Positions 35,991 through 46,517 of a stretch of DNA of 64,000 bases are shown here, in pieces. Origin of the DNA: Epiperipatus broadwayi (lineage: Eukaryota; Onychophora; Udeonychophora; Euonychophora; Peripatidae); contig JAQFVV010000012.1 in assembly GCA_028023455.1 (NCBI GenBank), positions 6,420,499 to 6,484,498 of the forward strand, written 5' to 3'. The translations under genes and the position numbers were made by a program. Position 1 is the first letter of the stretch, and each line of letters starts with the position of its first letter. The notes below the pieces were generated by a model. That model saw nothing but the letters and a program-made list of their open reading frames with translations. It was not told the origin of the DNA and ran no database searches.

Positions 35991-36099
35991 TTGATTGTGT
36001 TTTAGTTTAGTTTTTTTCTTGACTAGTCTGGTTGAATTTTGGATTTGGGGTAATTTTAATTATTTATTGACTAATTTAGCTTTACGCTTGTAATGTTTA

Positions 36100-38115
36100 T
36101 ATATATATTGTGACCATTAGTTTCTTTTGTGGAGAAACTAAAATATAGGTAAATTAAAAGCAATGCTGATTTTCAATAATCTGAGAAAAACATTTTTTTT
36201 TTAAAGTTTTAAATTAAATAAAAGTCTATGTATTTTTTTTTAAGAATTAAAGATCTTAGAGCACAATTATATAACATATAAACAAAAGTATGTTTGTAGT
36301 TATTCAAAATTATAATGTATCAGTATAAAGAAATTTGGGGTTTTGGTCTTGTGCACACAGTAAAACTTTAAATCAGTTTATTTCATAAAAGTTTAAATGT
36401 AAAATTAGATAAATGATATTTTTAAAAGTGAAAGTTAATATTATGGTTAGAAATTTAACCTGCTGATTATAGCGATTGCTTTATATTGAATTAGAAAGGG
36501 GGGGTAGCTTTAAAATTTCAAAAATTATGAAATATGTTTAATGTTATTGAAATTCACTACAAGTACATCGTGAATTATTATTATTTATATGTGCGTGCAT
36601 GCGTGTGTGACACAGAATTTTAATTATAGAGATAATATTAGGGTTTTATATATCATGCAATATACCATTCAACAGGAATTTTAGAGAACAATTATTTTAT
36701 CTTATTTTTAAAGAAAATAATCATCATCTTCATTGAAATAAATAATGTGTTGAAATAAAATTAAATGTAGATATACTTTGAATAAAATTTTGTGTTATTC
36801 CTCATTCATTAAAATTTTTTTATTAATTCTCAAATTATACATTATAATAGATACAGTAATTGTTTTATTGAAAGAAGACTTGTGAATGTTTATAGTCAAA
36901 TTTTTATTTTAAAATTCTTTTAATTGATTGTTTATATAATATATCATTATTCATTTGTTAACAATTTTTAGATCATTTTAAGCTATGTAAACAAATTCTG
37001 CATTTACGAATTGATGGCGCCGATATATTAATATGTCAATACATCTTCACCGATATATATAAACTGATAATGTTTTTAAATGATTCTGAAGCAGTAGTAA
37101 TTAATTATTCTTTTTTGTTTTAATAAATAAATGAGTGCTATTATTTTCTTATATTATTAAAATAACTATATCTTCAAGTGATGAATGCTTATTAGCTATT
37201 TTTTTAGAAATGAAGGTTTAAGCCTCTTTTTCTAGCCTTTTTGTAGTGAATATTTAATAACCTTGGATATCATACTTCTCTATTAATTTGATAAAAAAAT
37301 AATTAAATTTTTATTTAATAGTATATAGTTTCAATGTTGCTTAAACGTAGCTTTTGTTAATTTTTATGCATTGATAAACAATTATTTTAATATGATTTGG
37401 TTTTTAAATCATGTTTTTAATATATATATATTATTTTTTGAATAGTTATAATAAATTTTAAAAATTATTTGAACGAGTATACAGAGTCCAGTATTTATAA
37501 AGGATATAATAAGAAATAGATTGAAGGTTTTTAAAAACCAATTGATGGGAATGGAGACTTAAACTTTCGGTATCAAAATGATTTTTATTTTAATTGCTTT
37601 GCAGTTTGTTTGCCTTTTTTTTTTTATTATCAATTTTAGAACGAGGTCCAGTTCTGATTACATGAATATTTTTATCTTTGGTACTTTTTTTAGATCTCAT
37701 TACCATCTTATTTGAATCTTATGATTTATTTATATTGATACACAATATGAAAAGCTATTACTGTATTAAAGAATCAATTTTATTATACTAGAAACAAACA
37801 GGATTATTATTAAAAATATTTCAGTCACATTTTTTATTAACAATTATTATTATAAAAAAACGACCAAAATAGTTTCATGTAATATGATTTTTCATGGTTA
37901 TAATTATGTGACTGATCAAAAATATTAAAAAAGTTTTATGGCTTCATGAAAATGGAAGCTTCATAAATAATAATTTGTAATATGAAAATTCCCCAAAAAT
38001 ATTTCAGTAATTTCAAAATATATCTAAAATGGAAATAAATGCAATCCATTATGCTGTTGTTGTTTATGTAGATTATAATAAATAATAAAAATATCATGTG
38101 TAACAATAACAAAAT
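36100..38115. other. AT-rich stretch without genes
   Basis: No supported feature. The minus-strand frame at 37936-38124 is Ile/Leu/Tyr-rich chance sequence. Confidence 0.6.
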
Positions 38116-38303
38116 AACAGGCAAAACTCACTATACATATTGCCACACACAGCAAGCTAGAGTAATCAATGGATGCTAGAAGGCTTGTGCATAAAATCCT
38201 CATCTAGTGCCTACTCATCCAATATCCCCAGACTAGTTTCTGGCATCCATTGATTACTCTAGCTTGCTGTGTGTGGCAATACGTATAGTGAGTTTTGCCT
38301 GTT
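38116..38303. repeat. Near-perfect 188 bp palindromic element
   Basis: Arms of 61 bp (38116-38176 and 38243-38303) differ at one position (ACATAT against ACGTAT). The arm begins AACAGGCAAAACTCACTATA and includes TTGCCACACACAGCAAGCTA. Such identity suggests a recent foldback insertion. Fragment at 2524-2570. Confidence 0.9.
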
Positions 38304-39500
38304 TTAAAACAGTTATACACAAGCATAAGAAGTGGTGGTCATGTGATGTTTAATAACAAAATAAACATGAACAAAATAAAATAAAAGTATGATATAGATT
38401 AAATGCTATTAACATTACTTCTATAAAAATTTCATCTCTGTTAAGCATGAATTTATTCATCATGATGTTTTATGAACTAATTATTCATGCTGAAGGAAGA
38501 TTGTTTAAAATAACAATCTAATTTAATTAATAGTAACTCCCATTCAAGAGTGTGCGTATACTTGAAAAATATTTTTTTCTTGTGGACTTTTATAATTTTT
38601 AAGTAATGAGAATTGTATATTATTTCCATCAATATAAATATAGTGATTTTAAATATTTATAAACTCAATCATATAAGATATTTTCTATATTATTATTATT
38701 TTACTTATTAAATATAATCAAAATTAATTATGCAGTTTATTACATGCAATTTAATATTTGTGTAAAATACAACACTCATTAAAGTTTATAATGTTGCAGT
38801 AATATTGTGATGCTAAAATAAATTGTGTTTAAAATTCTTTTGTTTGCTATAGATTCATATGAGCAAATAAATAAATTAAAATTGGTAAGTTAACTTTATG
38901 ATGCATAGTAAACATAATATCTGGCACGTTAATTAAAACATAAGTGCTTTAAAAACACTGTGTGTATGGTCAATAGTATTTTTACCATATTCATTAGAAT
39001 GATTAGGCTCATTGTAGAATCTTGATTGCAATATAAAATGTGTGAGTTATAACATTTGTTCATTGTAAAATTAGTTCATATAACTTACCTTAATGAATGA
39101 CTCATAAATAATAGTTGCATTGAAAATATTTATAATAAATGATGGGTGAATTTTAGCATTTTCTAATTCAAATTTGATCTTTAATATCTTAATGACTATT
39201 TAATATAATAACAGACTAATATCTTACCATATATGTTCAATTATTAACCTAGTTCTTGAGATATTATAGTGATCTAAATGCCTGTCAATCATATCAGAGT
39301 AGTGATTAGATCTTTTTAGATAATAAGCTCATGAGTATATTTTATTTTAAGTTGCATTTTTAACTGTTTTCAGATATATTGTGTTATTCGAAACACTCAA
39401 AATGTAAGCAAAATGAATAAATTTGCATTTTAAACATAAAATGCATTGCATTAATTTATTTATACAAAAATCTCTTAAAACTAACCTAATGAATTTAATG
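38304..39500. other. AT-rich stretch without genes
   Basis: Contains the recurring word TGGTCATGTGATGTTTAATA next to the palindrome; otherwise nothing recognisable. Confidence 0.6.
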
Positions 39501-39511
39501 GTTATTCAGAT

Positions 39512-39960
39512 CTATAGTATACTGAAGAGACTAAGTTGTGGCTTACATATATGGATTATAAAAAAACAGCCTGTTTATTTTACATTAGAAATTAATTTAT
39601 ACTGAAAGTCAAATTACCATTAGAGAGTGATAAAATCAGAATATTTTTAGTAATGTGATTATTATTTATGTATTCAATTTAACACTGAGAGTGGTCACCA
39701 ATTCATGTAAGGTTTAAAATAAGGTTTGTGATCAGTTTTGCCTTAAATATAGATATATTCCATGATAAATTTAACATAATTAAACAATGTTACTATAAAA
39801 TAATATAACATACTGAAAATAAAATGTGCCTCAAAAATCTATTTATACACGAAATTCTGGTCATTATTCTGATGTGTTTGATATATGTATAGAATACCTG
39901 AGGAGGCTCAGTTGTAGCTGAAACATATAAATATGAGAGATAAGCATGTTTGTTTATAAT
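39512..39960 (+). repeat. Two copies of a repeat tail with hammerhead-like module
   Basis: 39520-39550 reads ACTGAAGAGACTAAGTTGTG then GCTTACATAT. 39896-39930 reads ACCTGAGGAGGCTCAGTTGT then AGCTGAAACATAT. Both are followed by a word like AACAGCCTGTTTATTTTACA / AAGCATGTTTGTTTATAATA. The second copy keeps a CTGAGGA box, a short GCT-AGC stem and GAAAC. The first has lost GAAAC. They look like Penelope-type 3' tails of different age in the same orientation. Confidence 0.5.
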
Positions 39961-40690
39961 ATATTGTAATATTAAAAATAATTTTGCATGAAGAGGGCAA
40001 AAATTTGCTCCTCATTAAAATAAAAATCACTTACTTTTGCTTTGTTTTTTAATGTTTACATTTTCTTTTTACATTTATATTTCATTCCAATAAAATTTAT
40101 TCCAAAGCAAAACTCTTCACAAAGTATTATGTGCTAGTATAAGATAGTGATCATGTGAAAATTTATTCCATTAAATATTTTACATTTTGATGCACCCTGT
40201 TTATCTTTGAATATTTACTTAATATAAAATATATAATACTTACACCTTATGAAAATTATATGACCTAAAAGTAGTAAAAATAATATTATTCAGTTCTAGA
40301 GTCATTTATATAGGCATAAATAATTATTAGCCTTCATTAATAAATACCTTGTTTTGCTTAGTTTCTTCCAGAAACTGCTATTGACTTATAATATCAAGAT
40401 AGTAGCTTGAAAATTGCAATCATTTTAATGTTTGAATACAAATTATTCTATCTATACAGTTCTACAAGCCTCTTGCAAAGTAATATTATATTTTAGTTAT
40501 TATTCATGCTTACAGATGGCTTGAGAGTAAAGGATGTGCATTGATTTATTGCTGACAAATGCAATTTAAATGTAAATTATGTAATTTTTTGGAAAATACA
40601 TAAATACCGAAAGTGTAACAATATTTTAAATTTTAATTATGAGAAAACAATGTGCATATGCTTTTGACTTATTATTGTTGTTGTTATTCA
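39961..40690. other. AT-rich stretch without genes
   Basis: Nothing recognisable except another GATCATGTGA word at about 40150. Confidence 0.6.
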
Positions 40691-40691
40691 G

Positions 40692-41250
40692 ATAAATCCT
40701 AAGTTCAAATTCCTTTATTTACTGTAGTAAACATTCAATATATTGAATGAATAGGTTAGTTACATATATATTGCTTTGGAAATAGGTGACATCATAGTAA
40801 AAGTTCAGCCCATCCCTCTCCCAATAATATAAATGGGTACATAATGGTCCAATAATATGAAGGGTTATATTGCTATTAGCACGCTCCCTATATTAAATGT
40901 GTACATAGGTGTGACTATAATATCAAATCCACAAGGACTTTGAGCATTCAATCACTAGTTTTTCCATGAAATGGATGGTTTAATAATTGGAAAGGTGAGA
41001 ATATTGAAGCCTATCCATTGAAGTTTAAGAAATTGCCATCGTAATATAAGTTGAGCACTGACTGTACATATATGTGAGAGATTATGATTTGGACCAACTC
41101 ATGAATGCTGGGTCTACATGTAATATGTATACTGGGGATCACTTATCTTTTTTACATGTGTGTGGTTTATGTATATTGGTTGTTTGAAATAGAATAAAGG
41201 ATAAATATAGACTGAAAATCCTAAGTTCAAATCCCTCTATTTAAAAATAC
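40692..41250 (+). repeat. Family B copy flanked by partial direct repeats
   Basis: The body (about 40905-41170) holds GTGTGACTATAATATCAAAT, CTTTGAGCATTCAATCAC, GAAGCCTATCCATTGAAGTT, ATTTGGACCAACTCATGAAT and GGATCACTTATCTTTTTTAC. A ~27 bp end, AATCCTAAGTTCAAATCCCT then CTATTTA, lies after it (41218-41250), and a near-identical copy lies before it (40692-40722). The 3' portion is therefore repeated on both sides. Confidence 0.6.
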
Positions 41251-41667
41251 TAAAACTTTTTTGGATCTTCTAATTACATCTGTCTTAGTGAGACAATTTT
41301 TACATCAACTATGCATAAATAAATAAAACAATAATGAATTCTTATTTTTTTTAAAAAAAAATCCAATATCCATCAAAAACAATATAAAATAATACCAGCC
41401 ACTACATCAACACTAAATCCTTTAACATTTAATGCCAGTTATTGCAAAAGCTGTTTGTAATCTCACACAAAAAAGAGTTTGCATTAATCTATTAATAGTC
41501 TAGTTTTTAGAATTAATATTGGTCAACTCTTCTTTGCTATTTTGAGTGTTTTTGTTTTTTGCTTTTTAGAGCATTTAGGAAAACAAAAGTATTTTTTAAA
41601 TTTTTTATATTTTATTATTTACTTTTTAATTTTGTAAAAAGGTTTGGATGCAATTGAAAACCTCTAG
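41251..41667. other. AT-rich stretch without genes
   Basis: No supported feature. Confidence 0.6.
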
Positions 41668-41820
41668 ATGGCAACATCATTAAGAATACTTCTCTGGCTT
41701 AGACTGATTGGCACTGCTGTGTGGAGGGTTTTGTCCCTGTTTAAGGCTCAAACAGAATCTTTAGCAACAAGGGAATATACACATAAATGGAAAAACACAA
41801 CTATATATCTTATTAAATAA
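41668..41820 (+). CDS. Unrecognised 50-residue ORF in a less AT-rich patch
   Basis: It begins MATSLRILLWLRLIGTAVWR and ends before the palindrome at 41798. The surrounding 130 bp is markedly less AT-rich than its neighbours, and codon use is not simply T- or A-driven. I do not recognise it. It may be a fragment of the same LINE whose C-terminal piece lies at 42117, or chance. No start or splice evidence is available. Confidence 0.2.
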   Translation: MATSLRILLWLRLIGTAVWRVLSLFKAQTESLATREYTHKWKNTTIYLIK

Positions 41821-42090
41821 TCACCATCTTCTTACATCTTTAAGCAAATAATGTTTATTATTATAGTAACAGTTTCGACTGCTCCTCACAGCCTTCTTCA
41901 TATTTCAAATCTATTCCTCTACCTTTCCCTTTCCACCATTTTAAAATAAGATGGTGGAAAGGGAAAGGTAGAAGAATAGATTTGAGATCTGAAGAAGGCT
42001 GCGAGGAGCAGTCAAAACTGTTACTATAATAATAAACATTATTTGCTTAAAGATGTAAGAAGATGGTGATTGTTTAATGATATATAATTG
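41798..42090. repeat. 293 bp palindromic element with hammerhead-like modules in both arms
   Basis: The outer words CAACTATATATCTTATTAAA and ATCACCATCTTCTTACATCT are mirrored at the right end. The arms meet near 41940 (CCACCATTTTAAAATAAGAT GGTGG). In the right arm, 41989-42018 reads CTGAAGA, stem GGCTGC-GAGGA-GCAGTC, AAAAC. In the left arm, read on the minus strand, 41872-41901 reads ATGAAGA, GGCTGT-GAGGA-GCAGTC, GAAAC. Arms are very similar, so the element is fairly young. Confidence 0.85.
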
Positions 42091-42116
42091 TATATGAATA
42101 AGCAAAATTAGTGAAT

Positions 42117-42419
42117 ATGAAGAAGGAAGAAGTATATATAGAATTATATAGAAAATGGAAAAATGTGAGTGATTTAGTCTGCAAGTTGTGCAAGGAAGGC
42201 ACAGAAAATATTAGGTATCTGTTAATTGAATGTAAATGCCTGAAAGCAGAAAGGGTATAAATAATGAAGTTGTGGAAGAATAAATGTAAACAAAGTGATT
42301 ACACAGAAAATGAGTTATTGGTTTTTATACTGGGTTTGGGAAAAGATAAGGGGGATTTAGATATAAAGGTCATGGAGTTGACAAAGATTATGTTATGGAA
42401 ATGGGATGGAGCAGTATAG
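42117..42419 (+). pseudogene. LINE C-terminal fragment with Cys-rich motif
   Basis: 48 codons from 42117 read MKKEEVYIELYRKWKNVSDL then VCKLCKEGTENIRYLLIEC, then a stop (42258). The same frame continues for 52 codons (IMKLWKNKCKQSDYTENELL) to 42419. C-x2-C-x(n)-C with 'T..(H)..L..C' is the C-terminal zinc-binding pattern of many non-LTR retrotransposon proteins; the usual His is Arg here. No RT domain precedes it, because the palindromic element lies directly upstream. Which LINE clade it belongs to cannot be told. Confidence 0.55.
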
Positions 42420-43109
42420 AGAAGAATATAAGAAAAACTTAGGATGGGGAATGGAAAGGAAAGATAAAATGGCTAACAGGTTTCTTTGGGTATAGTGAAT
42501 GACAGATTCCTCTTCATAAAGGAGAAGTCACAGTTCATCGCCTCACATCTATATAAAATTAAAATATTTATTTTTTTGTTATTATTCATTTGCAAATTCT
42601 ACAAAAGCATATTATCACTGGGAATACATATGTACACAAAATTTCAGCAAGATCAGAAATTGGGTAGTGGATAAAATTTGAGTTAAAAGATTTGTTAGAC
42701 AAACATTTGGGTAAATTAAATAAAATAAGCTAAATAAAGGCATATAAAAAACAACTTGTTACTAATATGAAAGTTATCAAAATTTTATTGGTTTTAAAAG
42801 ATTAAAAATAATGATAGGTAATTACACATTTTGCAAATCATTACTGATCCCATCATAAATATGGCAAAATTTGTTTGTTTATTAACAACAATATTGAACA
42901 TTGTGATATTTTAAAATATATTACTTTTGTATTTTCAGGAAATTGTATTTATTTATTTTTTAATTTGGTTTCTTTTTATAAATCTGTTCAATTTTAACTT
43001 TAATAATAAAATGCAATGTGTCCCATTTTACTAACATATTAAAATAAGATTTAATATATCAAGCACAGAGTTCTTCTTTTCAAAATAGTTCATAAATATC
43101 CAAAATAGA
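42420..43109. other. AT-rich stretch; A/G-rich tail then plain sequence
   Basis: 42420-42480 (AGGATGGGGAATGGAAAGGA) may still be LINE 3' sequence. 42525-42660 includes CACATCTATATAAAATTAAA and ACAAAATTTCAGCAAGATC, unassigned. The rest shows nothing. Confidence 0.45.
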
Positions 43110-43301
43110 AATAAAACACACTAACTCCTTTTTAAAACTTGTTTTTTATATGACTATACTCATGTAAAAAAAAAAAATCCAACGTTTCGACTATTTTATA
43201 TAGTCTTTTTTAAGGCACACTAAAATAAAATAAAAAATATATATAACAAATAACACATATTTATTTATTTTTATGGAATATGTGTTATTTGTTATATATA
43301 T
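43110..43301 (-). repeat. Left arm of palindromic element split by solo LTR
   Basis: It starts AAATAGAAATAAAACACACT and holds TTTTTATATGACTATACTCA and TCCAACGTTTCGACTATTTT, ending in the (TA)n where the LTR entered. The right arm is 45485-45637. The minus-strand module at 43177-43218 reads CTTAAAAAA, stem GACTAT-ATAAA-ATAGTC, GAAAC. Confidence 0.8.
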
Positions 43302-45484
43302 TGTAACGATCCTGAGAATATCACTTAACGTAAACTGCACTACAGGGCGCCATCTAGGCATTTGAACCTAGAAAAATTTATAGAGTAGGCAGATACGTAA
43401 GTAAAAAAAAAAAAAAATTTTTTTTTTTTGCATCCGGTCGTTAGCCCATGTCACTAGCTCAGTGGAATAGCAGAGATTTAATAATATAATATAAGTATAT
43501 ATATAAAAAAGAATAAAATAAGCCACTGCCAGTAATTATCATACAAACATTTATTTATCACATATATATATATATATAAGATTTAAAATTATTTTAGTAT
43601 TAGTTTACATTTTAACATTTAACATTATTTTTAACTTTACCTTAGATTTTAATTTACATTTTAATTTCTATTATATTCTAATTTTACATTTTAATTAAGT
43701 TCGCACAGATGGGATTATAAAAGCTTGTTTTAATATGTTGCTATAGATCGGTTACATAGATTTCAACGGTCAAAAACATTTCAAAATAAACATAAACGAT
43801 CAAAATACAAAATTATTGATTACTGACAATTGCATAGGGAGATATAAGAAACCCTCTAGTATTCAGCATAAGATACTTGCATCGTCACCAATAACTTAAA
43901 AGACATCCGAATAAATACATTATAGATACTCACCGTAAGGTATCATTATTTATCAAATGTCTATATATTTTGATCAAATATGTAAACCCAAAACATACTT
44001 AACCGATAACCAATCCATGCAAGCGTCTATAAACAACTTAAATTTAATGCATTTTTATTTAGGGTCAAGTATGAATAGACTACATAGATTTGCATTTGAA
44101 AATAAAATATTCTATCTCTATTTAACCTTAGGCTAAAATTCGCAGTCAAACTGGCATCAATTCATCTGATATATCGATGTATTCAATGTAATACGGAATA
44201 CGACAGCACCAAAAAGATTAAGAGAAGGCATTGACTCTCATCAGATAGGAATATGACATCTATCAGACAAGAAGAGCAATAAAAAAAAACTCCATAGAAA
44301 GGAACTGCGCTCTGCATCTTATAATTCCTTCCATAGGCAAAACGGGAGAGTGCGGCGTATGCAGCGATTCTGCCAGTAGCGAATCTCCGACTACATCTAC
44401 TAACTACATCAATATATCCAATCCATTGACCCAATTTAACAACGACACAAATAACCTAAGATTACCCTCCCCTAATATAACTTTACAAATCTATACAGCC
44501 ATTCATGCCCGACTTAAGTTTAACATTTATATAATTAATTTAACGAAAAACAAAAAAAATCATGATAAAAACTTAAAGAACAAAAAATAAATAAATGGAA
44601 ATGATTTTACATAAATAAGAAAAAAAAATACATCAAATAACACTATTAATAAAGAATTTAGTTTGGTCAGATAGGATTCTATTTGTAACAATTAAATTAT
44701 TAGAAAAGTTTAAAGTTCTTAGTGTTTTCAAATTAATATTGTTCGTTATATTTTATAAAGTTCTTACGGTTTTAAAAATGTTAATCTTTAACAGTTTCTT
44801 GCCGTTTGAAATCCAGTGTTAAATTTCCCGACGACCCTGTGGTCCTCTGAATATAAGAAAAGTGATGTTTCATTTTTCCATTTTATTTAACAGCTGAAGG
44901 AATTGAAAGCGCCTCTTTCAATCCCTTCACCTCCAACTCCGTACAAATACATATAGTCACATCGTAATAATCATTAACTAACTAATAATTTCCAAACTTG
45001 TCCTTTTATACGTATTCGAAGGATTGACTTGGCATTATGTCACTGATGCGATGGTCCTTTCGCTGCGGTCCGATTCCATAGGGATTTCTTCTTATTTGCT
45101 AACAGTTTCTATTGTTTTCCTATCTGACCGATGTTTTTACATTTAAATGCCCAAGGCTGGTTTACATTTAACTAATTAACAATCATTTCCATTTCTGATT
45201 AATTAACCTGTTTTCCAAATCAAAAATATATTTAAAGATAAATTTAAAGATATAATTTTATCTCCAAATCTTTTTAAAATTTAGTTTTAAAATACTTTTT
45301 CTTTAATAAAGTTTTATTTTAATAATTTTTCATTATCTGTGCGATTTAACATATACGAGTTTAAGATGATATTTAATTTCAATTTTTAATTCTTAAAGAA
45401 AATTTTTAAATGCGAACTTTTTAATTCACTTTCATGTTTAATAAATATAAAAAAACAATGTAACGAACGTCTGTGCTCGTTACA
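43302..45484. mobile_element. Solo LTR, 2.18 kb, copy B
   Basis: It runs from TGTAACGATCCTGAGAATAT to GTGCTCGTTACA, collinear with copy A (27878-30057), and keeps the first TG. ATAT on both sides is the likely 4 bp target-site duplication. The insertion splits a palindromic repeat whose two arms now lie 2.2 kb apart. Last ~25 bp contain a small inverted TGTAACGA...TCGTTACA. Minus-strand frames inside (44183-44434) are not shared with copy A. Confidence 0.75.
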
Positions 45485-45637
45485 ATATATATTATTTTAT
45501 TTTAGTTGTGCCTTGAAAAAGACTATATAAAATAATCGAAACGTTGGATTTTTTTTTTTTTTTTACATGAGTATAGTCATATAAAAAACAAGTTTTAAAA
45601 AGAAGGAGTTAGTGTGTTTTATTTCTATTAAAATAAG
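45485..45637 (+). repeat. Right arm of the split palindromic element, with hammerhead-like module
   Basis: TTTAGTTGTGCCTTGAAAAA, GACTATATAAAATAATCGAA, ACGTTGGATT, then ACATGAGTATAGTCATATAA and AGGAGTTAGTGTGTTTTATT mirror the left arm. The module at 45509-45550 has a poor first box, a stem with one mismatch and GAAAC. Confidence 0.8.
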
Positions 45638-46399
45638 ATTTGTTAAAATAAACATTAATAGGTTTTTTTTAGAATTAAGTCATGTGATTAGCTTGAGATA
45701 ACTTGATGCATAATAATTATTGTTGTTTTAATATTAAGCTTCTTATTTTTTTGCTATTATTAAATCAGATAACATGAAAAAAATATTGAAGTACTTTCCC
45801 ATTCTTTGCTAATGTAATTTGATCTGTAGATATATGCCAAAAATGATAAATGTGTAATGCTGAGCATTGATTGTGAATAAAGGAGTGATTAAAATAGTAA
45901 TAATAATAATGATATGATAATGTAAGTAATATAGCTCACATTATCAGAAAGTGAACAATCTTCATTTAAGTCTCTGCTGCAATCTTTATATATGTAATCA
46001 TAATTTCCAATGTCATTTTAATTTAGCTTTTCCAATCATGTGACACTCTAGCTTTAGTACTGAAAACGTTCTATTTTATAAAAATTTATTCCCATAAAAT
46101 TTAAATACTTCCTTGTTTATTATATATATCAATAATTAATTTAAGATATATTTTTTTCTTTTACACTTGGTGCAAATTATGAAGCAAAAACATGTTTCTA
46201 TAGAAACAATAGAATACATATTAAAATGTATGTTTCATTGGCAATTTTAACCAGTTTGCAAAATTATGCAGAGAAAAAAATATAGAGTAGTATAAAATCA
46301 GGTTAGAAAGGGAGAGATCTAATGCATAGCTTATTTTGTAATAGATAAATTTTTAATTAAACTCAAGGATAATGATTTAAGGCTCAATTTCTTATGTAT
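45638..46399. other. AT-rich stretch without genes
   Basis: Nothing recognisable. Confidence 0.6.
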
Positions 46400-46517
46400 T
46401 GTAACAAACGGGGTTCGAATACAAGCGTATGTAATATATTACTAATTGCGAGTGTTAATGTTGAGCGACTATATACGAAAAGATATATATGTAAATAGTC
46501 ATTCGAACCCTGTTACA
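46400..46517. repeat. 118 bp unit with inverted TGTAAC...GTTACA ends
   Basis: The left end TGTAACAAACGGGGTTCGAA pairs with the right end ATTCGAACCCTGTTACA apart from a 4-base insertion. Ends of TG...CA type recall the LTRs of this window. The GGTTCGAAT words also resemble tRNA B-boxes. No target-site duplication seen. Could be a small non-autonomous element or part of a larger LTR remnant. Confidence 0.5.

Larger units (their letters stand above)
33182..36099 (+). mobile_element. Penelope-like retroelement, copy 2, rightward and 5' truncated
   Basis: It joins the leftward fragment head to head at about 33181. It begins inside the RT gene and runs to the family 3' end TTAGCTTTACGCTTGTAATG at about 36099. 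It is interrupted by a 1.29 kb terminal-inverted-repeat element (34131-35419). The flanking Penelope sequence resumes with TATTTAATATTAATATTTGT, matching copy 1. Confidence 0.85.
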
